42,423 bases of DNA. Source: Nonomuraea terrae. Lineage in GTDB: Bacteria > Actinomycetota > Actinomycetes > Streptosporangiales > Streptosporangiaceae. The notes under the pieces are model-generated. The model saw nothing but the letters and a program-made list of their open reading frames with translations. It was not told the origin of the DNA and searched no databases. The position numbers and the translations under genes were made by a program. Where the stretch lies: NCBI RefSeq assembly GCF_004348995.1, contig NZ_SMKQ01000061.1, forward strand, positions 1 through 42,423, given 5' to 3'. Numbering within the stretch: position 1 is the first letter of the stretch; every line of letters starts with the position of its first letter. Shown here in pieces: positions 7,203 through 14,704 of the stretch.

Positions 7203-7679
7203 ATGATCGACTCGTCTGAGCTGCCGTACCTGCGCCGCTGCGTCGACCTCGCCGCGCGGGCGCTGGAGCTGGGCGACGAGCCGTTCGGCTCGGTGCTGGT
7301 CTCCGGCGACGGCCTCATCCTGGCCGAGGACCACAACCGGGTGGCCGCCGGCGACCGTACGCGGCATCCGGAGTTCGCGCTCGCCCGGTGGTCGGCCGAG
7401 CACCTGCCGCCCGAGGAGCGGGCGGCCGCCACGGTGTACACCTCCGGCGAGCACTGCCCGATGTGCGCGGCGGCACACGCCTGGGTGGGCCTGGGGCGGA
7501 TCGTCTACGCCGCCTCCTCCGCGCAGCTCGGCGCCTGGCTGGCGGAGCTGGGCGTGCCCGCGCCGCCCGTGCGCACCCTGCCGGTCAACGAGGTGGCCCC
7601 CGGGGTGACCGTGGAGGGCCCCGTGCCGGAGCTGGCCGAGGAGATCCGCGAGCTGCACCGCCGCTTCTACGCGCGCTGA
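7203..7679 (+). CDS. Nucleoside deaminase (cytidine/deoxycytidylate deaminase superfamily)
   Basis: A 158-residue zinc hydrolase that deaminates a base or nucleoside. The zinc site is His55 in RTRHPEFALARW with catalytic Glu57 (HPE in place of the commoner HAE), and Cys85 and Cys88 in SGEHCPMCAAAH. The usual PCxxC is HCPMC here: the Pro before the first Cys is His, and the metal ligands are kept. Length and order match the guanine-deaminase/TadA-like branch. Upstream in-frame sequence is not coding in style, and the ATG at 7203 follows GAGGGA, a fair ribosome binding site. It diverges from the ABC exporter across 161 bp. The exact substrate (guanine, cytosine or a tRNA base) cannot be decided; lack of the basic TadA tail argues against tRNA. 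Confidence 0.8.
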   Translation: MIDSSELPYLRRCVDLAARALELGDEPFGSVLVSGDGLILAEDHNRVAAGDRTRHPEFALARWSAEHLPPEERAAATVYTSGEHCPMCAAAHAWVGLGRIVYAASSAQLGAWLAELGVPAPPVRTLPVNEVAPGVTVEGPVPELAEEIRELHRRFYAR

Positions 7680-7695
7680 CCGGCGGGCGGAGCGG

Positions 7696-7735
7696 CGGCG
7701 GAGCCCCGTCCGGCCTCCCGGACGGGGCTCCGCCG
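7696..7735 (+). terminator. Strong hairpin terminator after the deaminase
   Basis: A perfect 18-bp GC-rich stem, left arm 7696-7713 and right arm 7718-7735, with a CCTC tetraloop, starts 17 bp after the deaminase stop. There is no T-run after it, which is common for actinobacterial intrinsic terminators. Confidence 0.8.
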
Positions 7736-8060
7736 TCACGTCATCGCAGTTGTGACGTCAGGTACGACTGCCACCACGGCGGCTTGGCGGTGGACAGGGG
7801 ATCTGAGCAGTTGCACGAGCCACACCCCGGAAGCATCGGCCCTCCTCGGCTTGGGGGACGGGCGGTACCCACCCGCTACCTGCTCTCAGTCTGAACGCCG
7901 GACCGGTGTCCGGACACCCGCCTCAGATCTACAGTTCGGTGACGAAACCGGAACACGGGTGCCGACGCCATGCCCCGGGAGCTCCGGCCGCGCGTGCCCC
8001 GCGGCTCACCGGCGGGAACCGGCCGTGAGCCGGTCGGAACGCTGGTCCTAGGATTGCCGT
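7736..8060. other. 325-bp intergenic region, no gene seen
   Basis: No coding region is convincing here; short frames lack a start, a ribosome site or codon bias. A GGCTCAC...GTGAGCC inverted repeat with imperfect inner pairing lies near 8004-8034. A -10-like TAGGAT (8049-8054) ends 6 nt before the ATG at 8061 and is probably the leaderless promoter of the zinc-finger gene. Confidence 0.5.
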
Positions 8061-8318
8061 ATGGCAATATGTGAGCATCTTTCCCACGCCGACGACCCCT
8101 CCGCGCAGACGCCCGAGGGCTGCGCGGAGTGCCTGGCCTCCGGCAGCCGGTGGGTCCACCTGCGGCGCTGCCTCGACTGCGGCCACATCGGGTGCTGCGA
8201 CTCCTCGCCGAACAAGCACGCGACCCAGCACTTCCACTCCACCGGCCACCCGGTGATCCAGTCGTTCGAGGCCGGCGAGGAATGGCGCTGGTGCTTCGTG
8301 GACAACCAGATGGCCTAG
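8061..8318 (+). CDS. UBP-type zinc finger protein
   Basis: An 85-residue protein that is essentially one ZnF-UBP domain. The Cys/His ligands run CEHL, GCAECLASG, WVHLRRCLDCGHIGCCDSS, KHATQHFHSTGHPVI. In eukaryotes this domain binds the C-terminal Gly-Gly of ubiquitin; in actinobacteria it occurs as a stand-alone protein of unestablished role. The start ATG at 8061 follows a TAGGAT -10 element at leaderless distance. Its TAG stop is shared, within the palindrome CTAG, with the TAG of the convergent antiporter gene. Association of such small UBP fingers with antiporter genes is something I recall from other actinobacteria but could not check. Cytoplasmic. Confidence 0.85.
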   Translation: MAICEHLSHADDPSAQTPEGCAECLASGSRWVHLRRCLDCGHIGCCDSSPNKHATQHFHSTGHPVIQSFEAGEEWRWCFVDNQMA

Positions 8319-9895
8319 TCGCGTTCGAGGATCGCCTCCTCGAAGTCGAGCTGCGCCATCACCTCGTGCAGCACCTCGTCGTCGAGACGGCGCTCGTCGC
8401 GCAGCCGGACGAAGACCTGCCGTTCGGCTTGCAGCATCTGCCGGCGCAGGCGCCGGTAGAGGGCGCTCGGCGTCTCGGCGCCGCCGTGTGAGGTGCCGCC
8501 GCCCAGCCGTTCCCACGCGCTCAGCGAACGCCGCCACGACTTGTCCCTCAGGTTGCCGATCACCTGCGCCTGGATCTCGTCGGGCTCCCCCTCCTGCGCG
8601 ATGAGCCGCTCCAGCTCCGCCACGCCGGCGTCGAGCGCCGCCTGCTGGGCCGCCGCCTCGGCGAGCCGGTCCTCGTACCGCTCCCGCTCGCTCGACACGC
8701 CGAGCCGCCTGATCAGCGCGGGGAACGTGGTGCCCTGGATGAGCAGCGTGCCGATCACGGTGGTGAACGTCAGGAACAGCAGCAGCGCCCGGTCGCGCGC
8801 GGGCACATCGGGCGGGATGGCGAACGCCGCCGCCAGCGACACCACGCCGCGCATGCCGGCCCACGAGAGGACCACCCGCTGCCCCGGCGGCGGCCTGGAC
8901 TCCGCACGACTCAGCAACCTGACGAGGGACGTCACCGTGAAGACCCACACGAACCTGCTGAGGATCGTCACCACCAGCACCGCGGCGGCGTAGCCGGCGA
9001 CCTCCCAGGCGCCGTAGCCGATGATGCCCTCGGTCACGGTGACGAACTGCAGCCCGATCAGGGCGAACACGACGGCTTCGAGCAGGAAGTCGGTGACCCG
9101 CCACACCGCGGTGGACACCAGGCGGGTGCCGAACCCCTGCAGGTGCATGCGGTTGCCGAGATAGAGGCCGATGATCACGACCGCGATGACGCCGGAGGCG
9201 TGCACGGACTCGGCGGCGAGGTAGGCGGCGAACGGGATCAGCAGCATCAGCGTGTTCTCGACCAGCGAGTCACGCGTGTAACGGAACAACCAGGCGAACG
9301 CGAACGCCAGCGCCAGCCCGATCATCACACCGCCCACCGCGGCGAGCAGGAACTGCCCCAGGCCCTCCCAGAGGCTGACGGCCCCGCCGAGGGCCGCCCC
9401 GATCGCCACCCGGTAGAGCGTCAGCGCGGTGGCGTCGTTGAACAGGCTCTCGCCGATGAGGACGGTCAGCGCCCTGCGCGGCAGGCCCAGCCGGCGGCCG
9501 ACCGCGACGGCGGCCACCGCGTCGGGCGGCGCGACGATCGCGCCCAGCGCGAACGCCAGCGCCAGCGGCAGGTCGGGCAGCATCAGGTGGACGACCGTCC
9601 CGACGGCGGCCGCGGTGAACAGCACGAGCCCCACCGACAGCAGGCCGACCGTGCGCTTGACGTCGCGCAGGCGCAGGTAGGAGCTCTCGAACGCGGCGGA
9701 GTAGAGCAGCGGCGGCAGGAAGACGTACAGGATGAGCTCGGGCTCCAGCGGCACCGGCGGCACCAGCGGCGAGAGGAGCAGGCCCGCGGCCACCAGCAGC
9801 AGCGGCGCCGGCCAGCCCTTGCGCCGGGCCACGGCGGCCACGCCGATCGCCCCGGCGGCCACCAGCAGCAACTGCAGGCCCATGGTCGCGTCCAC
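8315..9895 (-). CDS. Na+/H+ antiporter (CPA1 family)
   Basis: A 526-residue membrane protein exchanging external H+ for internal Na+ or K+. About 12 hydrophobic helices fill residues 5-390. Family hallmarks are the acidic LGAIVAPPDAVAAVAVGRRL segment (about 117-136) and ESLFNDATALTLYR with the ion-binding Asn-Asp pair at 153-154. A cytoplasmic tail of about 135 residues is charged and helical (SERERYEDRLAEAAAQQAAL; ERQVFVRLRDERRLDD) and probably regulatory. I place the start at GTG 9895, since GGGGAGGGG lies six bases before it; an ATG at 9883 and a GTG at 9934 are alternatives. The stop overlaps that of the convergent zinc-finger gene. It contributes to pH and salt homeostasis. Confidence 0.92.
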   Translation of the reverse strand: MDATMGLQLLLVAAGAIGVAAVARRKGWPAPLLLVAAGLLLSPLVPPVPLEPELILYVFLPPLLYSAAFESSYLRLRDVKRTVGLLSVGLVLFTAAAVGTVVHLMLPDLPLALAFALGAIVAPPDAVAAVAVGRRLGLPRRALTVLIGESLFNDATALTLYRVAIGAALGGAVSLWEGLGQFLLAAVGGVMIGLALAFAFAWLFRYTRDSLVENTLMLLIPFAAYLAAESVHASGVIAVVIIGLYLGNRMHLQGFGTRLVSTAVWRVTDFLLEAVVFALIGLQFVTVTEGIIGYGAWEVAGYAAAVLVVTILSRFVWVFTVTSLVRLLSRAESRPPPGQRVVLSWAGMRGVVSLAAAFAIPPDVPARDRALLLFLTFTTVIGTLLIQGTTFPALIRRLGVSSERERYEDRLAEAAAQQAALDAGVAELERLIAQEGEPDEIQAQVIGNLRDKSWRRSLSAWERLGGGTSHGGAETPSALYRRLRRQMLQAERQVFVRLRDERRLDDEVLHEVMAQLDFEEAILERD

Positions 9896-10012
9896 CGGCA
9901 GCCCCTCCCCGCACGATCCGTCAGGGCCGATCACGCGCCACGGTGTGGCCAGGTCGGTCCGGGCGGGCCGATCGTCCCGCGCAGAGCGTACCCGCCGCGA
10001 CGGCGGGCGCTC

Positions 10013-11203
10013 TCACCACTCCCTGCGGTCGCCTCCGTCGAGGTGATCCTGCTGCTCGGGGCGCAGGCGCTCGCCCGTGGAGAACATGGGGTCCCCGATG
10101 TACGGCCGCGACATGCTGGGGTCGGCCTGCCGGCCGGGCTGGGGCGTGTACTCCTGCCGGCCGAGGGCGAGCAGCGGGTCCACGGGGTTGGGCGGCGGCG
10201 TCTGGTAGGGCGCGTAGTCGTCGCGGGCGGGCTGCGCCGGCTGCTGACGCTGCTGGATGGGCGGCCGGGGGCGGCCCGCTCCTGGGATGCCGTGCATGGG
10301 GGTGCCGAGGCCGGCCGCGCTGGGCTGCGGCTGCTCGTAGGCCTCGGAACCCCGGCTTCCGTACGGATCGGACGGGTACGGAGGGTAGGCGTCGGAGCGC
10401 GCCGGCGACGACTGGTACGGGTCGGCCGCCTGCGACGGGAAGCCGAGCGGGTCGGTGCTCAGCGGCGACGAGCGCCGCTGGTCGCCGGGCATCTGGTAGA
10501 CGGGCTCGTTCTCGCTGTACTGGGGGCCGGTGAACGAGTCGGGCTGCGCGTAGTGGGGTCCGCTGAGCGGGTCGCCGGTGTACTGCGGGCCGCTGAAGGG
10601 GTCGCCCGTGTAGGCCGGCTGCGGGCCGCTGAAGGGATCGCCCGTGTAGGCCCGCTGCGGCCCGGTCTGCTCGTACTGCGGCGCGGGCTGCTCGGTGTAC
10701 TGGTTCGGCTCGACGTACTGGGGGCCGGTGAAGGGCCGGTGGTCGCCGTAGGCCGGAGTCGTGTCCCTGGGCGCCGTGGTCTCGCTGTAGGACGCCACGA
10801 GCTTGTCCTGCGGCGGGTTGCCGCGCGCCACGAGCACGTCGGTGGGCGACAGGGAGGCCGCCTGCCGCTCCTCCTGCTGGGGCGCAGGCGGCGGTTGCTG
10901 GGCGTGCTGGGGCGGCCGGTGGTACTGGCCGGTGCCGGGGATGATCTCCGTGCCCGGGTCCTGGGCCGGCACCGCGGGTTGCTCGCCCGTGGCCTCGGCG
11001 AAGCCCTCGTCAAGGGTGTCGAGCAACCGGCCGACGTCCTCCATCGGCATGCGGAAGCTCGCTGTGCACATCTCGCCGCGCCACAGGCTGAGGACCAGTG
11101 TCCCCTCGTGCCAGGTGACCCGGAGACACCGCTCCTGACCTCGGGCATCGAAGAAGACTTCGCCGAACGACGGCAACGGGACAACTTCCGACATGGAGGA
11201 CAT
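10013..11203 (-). CDS. Conserved N-domain protein with long Pro/Gln/Tyr-rich repeat tail
   Basis: A 396-residue protein in two parts. Residues 1-70 form a compact domain (PSFGEVFFDARGQERCLRVTW; LVLSLWRGEMCTASFRMPM; DVGRLLDTLDEGF), a beta-rich fold followed by a helix. The rest is disordered and low in complexity, rich in Pro, Gln, Tyr and Gly. It contains near-repeats of YTGDPFSGPQ (residues about 185-215) and several FTGPQY or SGPQY units. No enzyme motif or membrane helix is seen. A TTGAGT (11236-11231) and TTAAAG (11213-11208) pair with 17-bp spacing leads into the ATG at 11203, so the gene may be leaderless. It diverges from the helicase gene. Similar short N-domains occur in other actinobacteria, but I know no function. 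Confidence 0.75.
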   Translation of the reverse strand: MSSMSEVVPLPSFGEVFFDARGQERCLRVTWHEGTLVLSLWRGEMCTASFRMPMEDVGRLLDTLDEGFAEATGEQPAVPAQDPGTEIIPGTGQYHRPPQHAQQPPPAPQQEERQAASLSPTDVLVARGNPPQDKLVASYSETTAPRDTTPAYGDHRPFTGPQYVEPNQYTEQPAPQYEQTGPQRAYTGDPFSGPQPAYTGDPFSGPQYTGDPLSGPHYAQPDSFTGPQYSENEPVYQMPGDQRRSSPLSTDPLGFPSQAADPYQSSPARSDAYPPYPSDPYGSRGSEAYEQPQPSAAGLGTPMHGIPGAGRPRPPIQQRQQPAQPARDDYAPYQTPPPNPVDPLLALGRQEYTPQPGRQADPSMSRPYIGDPMFSTGERLRPEQQDHLDGGDRREW

Positions 11204-11420
11204 ATTGCTTTAACCAGCCTTTATTCGTCCACTCAACCTCGGAAAACCCTAATGAACCGGCCTTCCCACCTACACCGGGAGCCCCCTCCGGTCCCACGCC
11301 CTGGACCACCTGGAGTCCCGATCGTCCAGTCTGCCACGCCTCCCGGCGTAGGGGTCCGGGAACGCCGGGATGCGTCCGGCCGATCACAGCCCGTTCGGCG
11401 CGGCGACGGCGGATTGCCGG

Positions 11421-11426
11421 TAGCGT
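11421..11426 (+). promoter_or_regulatory. -10 element TAGCGT for the helicase gene
   Basis: TAGCGT ends 8 nt before the GTG start at 11435, and no ribosome binding site precedes that GTG. It lies in the 231-bp divergent region shared with the repeat-tail gene; a second promoter for that gene points the other way at 11208-11236. I see no other feature in this region. Confidence 0.45.
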
Positions 11427-11434
11427 TTACTGTC

Positions 11435-13411
11435 GTGCCGGACTCCCATCTCCCGTCAGTCGACGAACTGCTCAGCATCGCGGTCAACGCTCTCGGAGGG
11501 AGCGAGCGGCAGGGCCAGATCACCATGGTGCAGGCCGTGCAGAAGGCTCTCGACGCCGAGGAGCACCTCGCCGTCCAGGCCGGCACGGGCACCGGCAAGT
11601 CGCTGGCCTACCTGGTGCCGTCGGTCCGCCACGCGATGGAGAGCGAGAAGCCGGTCGTGATCTCCACGGCCACCATCGCGCTGCAGCGCCAGCTCGTCGA
11701 CCGCGACCTGCCCCGCCTGGCCGAGGCGCTGGGCAAGGAGCTGCCGCACGAGCCGACGTACGCGATACTCAAGGGCCGCCGCAACTACCTGTGCCGCTAC
11801 AAGGCCACCGCGGGCTGGCCCGAGGACGACGAGCAGGACCAGCTGTTCGACCCGCGCGAGGTGAGCGCGACCGGCCGCATGGTGCAGCGCATCCAGGAGT
11901 GGGGCGAGGAGACCGAGACCGGCGACCGCGACGAGCTGGTCCCCGGGGTGAGCGAGCAGGCCTGGCGGCAGTTCTCGGTGAGCGCCCAGGAGTGCCTCGG
12001 GGCCTCGCGCTGCCCGAGCGGCGCCGAGTGCTTCGCCGAGCTGGCCAGGGCCCGCGCCGGCGACGCCGACGTGGTGGTGACCAACCACGCGCTGCTCGCC
12101 ATCGACGCCATGGGCGACCTGCCGGTGCTGCCCGAGCACGACGTCGTCGTGGTCGACGAGGCCCACGAGCTGGCCGACCGGGTCACCTCCGTGGTCACCT
12201 CGGAGCTGTCGGAGGCGTCGGTGACGCTCGCCGTCCGCCGGGTCGGCCGGCTGATCGAGCAGCCCATCGCCGACCAGCTGCTGGAGGCCGGCGAAGACCT
12301 CAAGGCGCTGCTGTCGGCCGCGCCGCCCGGGCGCATCGACGAGCTGCCGCAGGTGCTCGGGCTGACCCTGCAGCTCGTCCGCGACACGGCCTGGCGCTGC
12401 ATCACCGCCCTGGGCCCGCGCAACGCCGACAAGGACGACCCCGACAAGGCCGGGCAGCGCAAGGCGGCGTTCACGGCGCTCGACGACGTGCACGACACGG
12501 CGGTGCGCATGCTGGAGGCGTACGGTCACGCCACCGAGGCCGACCGGGCGGAGGTCGTCTGGCTCGACGCCGGCACCGACCGGCGCCCGCCCGCGCTGCG
12601 GGTGGCGCCGCTGAGCGTGGCCGGCATGCTGCGCGACAAGCTGTTCGGTGAGCGCACGGTCGTGCTCACCTCGGCCACGCTGGCGCTCGGGGGCACCTTC
12701 GACGCGCTGGCCGCGCAGTGGGGGCTCGGCGACGGCAAGGGCTGGCAGGGCATCGACGTGGGCTCGCCGTTCGACCACCCCCGCTCCGGCATCCTGTACG
12801 TCGCCAAACACCTCCCCCAGCCGGGCCGCGACGGCCTGCCCCAGCAGTACCTCGACGAGATCGCCGAGCTGATCGAGGCGGCCGGCGGGCGCACGCTCGG
12901 GCTGTTCTCCTCGATGCGCGCGGCCAAGGCGGCCACCGAGGCGCTGCGCGACCGGCTCGACGTGCCGCTGCTGTGCCAGGGCGACGACTCGACGATGCTG
13001 CTGGTCAAGCAGTTCGCCGAGGACGAGCCGACGTGCCTGTTCGGGACGCTGTCGTTGTGGCAGGGGGTCGACGTGCCGGGGCCGTCGCTGCGGCTCGTGA
13101 TCATCGACCGGGTGCCGTTCCCCCGGCCCGACGACCCGCTCACCTCCGCCCGCCAGCGTCACGTGCAGGCGCGGGGCGGCAACGGGTTCATGGCGGTGGC
13201 GGCCAACCACGCCGCCCTGCTGCTGGCGCAGGGCGTGGGGCGGCTGCTGCGGTCGCAGGACGACAAAGGCGTGATCGCCGTCCTCGACCCGCGCCTCGCC
13301 ACGGCCCGCTACAGCGGTTTCCTGCTGGGCTCGTTGCCCCCGTTCTGGCGCACCACCGACCCGGCCGTCCCGAGGGCCGCGCTCAAGCGCCTCTCGGCCG
13401 AATCCGCCTGA
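11435..13411 (+). CDS. DinG/XPD-like ATP-dependent 5'-3' DNA helicase with Fe-S cluster
   Basis: A 658-residue superfamily 2 helicase. Walker A is AGTGTGKS (49-56) and Walker B is VVVVDEAH (DEAH at 241-244). Between them Cys120 (NYLCRYK), Cys187 (QECLG), Cys193 (SRCPS) and Cys199 (AECFA) are spaced like the 4Fe-4S ligands of XPD and DinG. Late motifs include LTSATLALGG, FGTLSLWQGVDVPG and QGVGRLLRS with its Arg finger. DinG-type helicases unwind R-loops and damaged or forked DNA with 5'-3' polarity. The start at GTG 11435 fits the helicase N-terminus (DELLSIAVNALGG), and the upstream open frame lacks helicase sequence. There is no exonuclease domain. Cytoplasmic, acting in DNA repair or replication. 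Confidence 0.92.
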   Translation: MPDSHLPSVDELLSIAVNALGGSERQGQITMVQAVQKALDAEEHLAVQAGTGTGKSLAYLVPSVRHAMESEKPVVISTATIALQRQLVDRDLPRLAEALGKELPHEPTYAILKGRRNYLCRYKATAGWPEDDEQDQLFDPREVSATGRMVQRIQEWGEETETGDRDELVPGVSEQAWRQFSVSAQECLGASRCPSGAECFAELARARAGDADVVVTNHALLAIDAMGDLPVLPEHDVVVVDEAHELADRVTSVVTSELSEASVTLAVRRVGRLIEQPIADQLLEAGEDLKALLSAAPPGRIDELPQVLGLTLQLVRDTAWRCITALGPRNADKDDPDKAGQRKAAFTALDDVHDTAVRMLEAYGHATEADRAEVVWLDAGTDRRPPALRVAPLSVAGMLRDKLFGERTVVLTSATLALGGTFDALAAQWGLGDGKGWQGIDVGSPFDHPRSGILYVAKHLPQPGRDGLPQQYLDEIAELIEAAGGRTLGLFSSMRAAKAATEALRDRLDVPLLCQGDDSTMLLVKQFAEDEPTCLFGTLSLWQGVDVPGPSLRLVIIDRVPFPRPDDPLTSARQRHVQARGGNGFMAVAANHAALLLAQGVGRLLRSQDDKGVIAVLDPRLATARYSGFLLGSLPPFWRTTDPAVPRAALKRLSAESA

Positions 13412-13548
13412 CGCAGGAAGCGGATTTCTTCGTCGAGCGGAAAAATCGCGGATCTGCGGCGATGCGGCAGGTCAGAGCCTCTTCCAGGTGACCGGCTGAA
13501 CGTCGGAGAATGAATTGGTCGCGTCCCGGCGCGCTTTTCCGGCCGCAC

Positions 13549-13608
13549 TTGACGTCTTTTTGTCGGCTGCCTTTGTTTACCTGCATGCGAACCACTCCAC
13601 ATTCGCAT
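13549..13608 (+). promoter_or_regulatory. Promoter and 7-bp inverted repeat before the peptide-nuclease pair
   Basis: A -35 TTGACG (13549-13554) is followed after 17 bp by a weak TTTGTT (13572-13577). Just downstream a perfect inverted repeat, ATGCGAA (13585-13591) and TTCGCAT (13602-13608) with a 10-bp spacer, covers the expected transcription start and ends 1 bp before the ribosome binding site GGAGG (13610-13614). It could be an operator or an mRNA hairpin next to the ribosome site. The 209-bp gap is otherwise empty. Confidence 0.5.
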
Positions 13609-13620
13609 CGGAGGCAGGCC

Positions 13621-13860
13621 ATGGCAGAGCGGTATTATCGGCGCGGCCACTGGGTGAATAAGCCCAGGCGCAAATCCAGGAAAGGCGCGGGCTGGGCGAT
13701 GCCGGCGGTCGCCGTCGTCGCGGCCTGGGTGGCGGTACAGGCCGTCGGGTCCGAGGCTCCCGCCCCGGCTCCCACAGAGCAGGTCGCCCCGGCCGGCGTC
13801 CCGGCGCAGCAGGCTCCCACAGAGCAGGTCGCCCCGGCGCAGCAGGCTCCCCACCCGTGA
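13621..13860 (+). CDS. Small membrane peptide with Pro/Gln repeats, partner of Mrr-like nuclease
   Basis: A 79-residue protein. A very basic N-terminus (ERYYRRGHWVNKPRRKSRKG) precedes one hydrophobic helix (WAMPAVAVVAAWVAVQAV). The tail is a Pro/Ala/Gln repeat in which APTEQVAPA occurs twice, joined by GVPAQQ. The topology should be basic part inside and repeat tail outside. The ATG at 13621 has a strong ribosome site (GGAGG, six bases upstream); longer in-frame readings have none. The stop TGA overlaps the GTG of the next gene, so the nuclease is made by translational coupling. The peptide may localise, inhibit or sense for the nuclease; this is inference from position. No family recognised. 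Confidence 0.7.
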   Translation: MAERYYRRGHWVNKPRRKSRKGAGWAMPAVAVVAAWVAVQAVGSEAPAPAPTEQVAPAGVPAQQAPTEQVAPAQQAPHP

Positions 13861-14615
13861 GCAGGGCCGCGTGGACGTGGCTGCGGTCGCGCGTCCGGCT
13901 TCGCCCGTCGTCCGGCGGCGGCGAATGGATCGCCGCCGCGATCGCGGCGCTGTTCGGGGTGCTGCTCGCCGTCGAGGCGATCAGTGCCCTGGTCGATCTG
14001 CTGCTCAGCAGGTGGTACGCCGGCGTCGCGGCGATTTGCGTCCCGGCGGTGGTCCTGGCCGGTCGCATGCGCTGGAGAGCGGCCGCCAGGCGCCGTCGCG
14101 CCGAGCGACTGGCCCACCTGCGGCTCGACCTCGCCGCCGAGATCGACCGGCTAGACCCCACCGCCTTCGAGTACGCCGTACGCGACCTGATGATCCGCGA
14201 CGGCGTCGACGCGAGGCGGGTGGGCGGAGCCGGCGACAGGGCCGCCGACGTGATCGGCCGCGACGGGGACCGACGGGTGATCGTGGTGCAGTGCAAGCAC
14301 ACGATCACCGGGAGGAAGGTCGACGCACGGGTCATCTACCAGGTCAACGGCACGGCGGAGCACGCGCACGGCGCCGACGTCGCCGCCGTCGTGACCAATG
14401 GGTCGTTCACCAAGGGGGCCGTGGAGTTCGCCGCCGAGGTCGGCATTCACCTCGTCGACCGCGAGGCGCTGCGGACATGGGCCGAGGAAGGAGCCCGGCT
14501 ACAGGAGCTGCTCAGACTGGACTCGGTCGTACGGCCTTGGCGCCGACCCCGCGGACGGCTCCGCCGCCACCGCCGGATCGGTGCGGCGGAGCCATCGAGG
14601 AGGCAACGCACGTGA
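13857..14615 (+). CDS. Membrane-anchored Mrr-type restriction endonuclease
   Basis: A 252-residue protein. Two hydrophobic helices (about 24-50 and 55-70) lead into a basic linker (RMRWRAAARRRRAERL) and then an Mrr-like PD-(D/E)xK nuclease fold. The helix DPTAFEYAVRDLMIRDG carries Glu105, followed by GGAGDRAADVIGRDG with Asp131 and VIVVQCKHTI with Gln145-x-Lys147, the Mrr variant Q-x-K. A downstream strand (VAAVVTNGSFTKGAVEFA) matches the family. Mrr enzymes cut modified DNA; membrane-tethered versions are common in actinobacteria and are poorly understood. The start is GTG 13857, overlapping the upstream stop. The C-terminus is strongly basic. No methyltransferase gene lies nearby, so a classical restriction-modification pair is excluded within the window. 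Confidence 0.8.
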   Translation: MSRAAWTWLRSRVRLRPSSGGGEWIAAAIAALFGVLLAVEAISALVDLLLSRWYAGVAAICVPAVVLAGRMRWRAAARRRRAERLAHLRLDLAAEIDRLDPTAFEYAVRDLMIRDGVDARRVGGAGDRAADVIGRDGDRRVIVVQCKHTITGRKVDARVIYQVNGTAEHAHGADVAAVVTNGSFTKGAVEFAAEVGIHLVDREALRTWAEEGARLQELLRLDSVVRPWRRPRGRLRRHRRIGAAEPSRRQRT

Positions 14616-14642
14616 CGGGCAGACGCGACAGCCCGACGCGGC

Positions 14643-14676
14643 GGGCCAGGTGATGGGCCAGGTGATGGGCCAGGTG
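14643..14676 (+). repeat. 12-bp tandem repeat, about 2.8 copies
   Basis: The unit GGGCCAGGTGAT is repeated at 14643, 14655 and in part at 14667. It lies between the convergent nuclease and SGNH hydrolase genes. It is probably a simple slippage repeat; no function is evident. Confidence 0.7.
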
Positions 14677-14704
14677 GCGCGATGGCGGCGCGGGGTGCCT
14701 GGGG

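Noticed and set aside
9143..11434. Very long open frame on the plus strand running into the helicase gene
   Set aside because: It is antisense to the antiporter and repeat-tail genes, and its translation is Arg/Gly/His-rich shadow sequence. Helicase homology begins only at about 11435.
14616..14704. 12-bp tandem repeats as a CRISPR-like or regulatory array
   Set aside because: Fewer than three short adjacent copies without spacers; simple slippage explains it.
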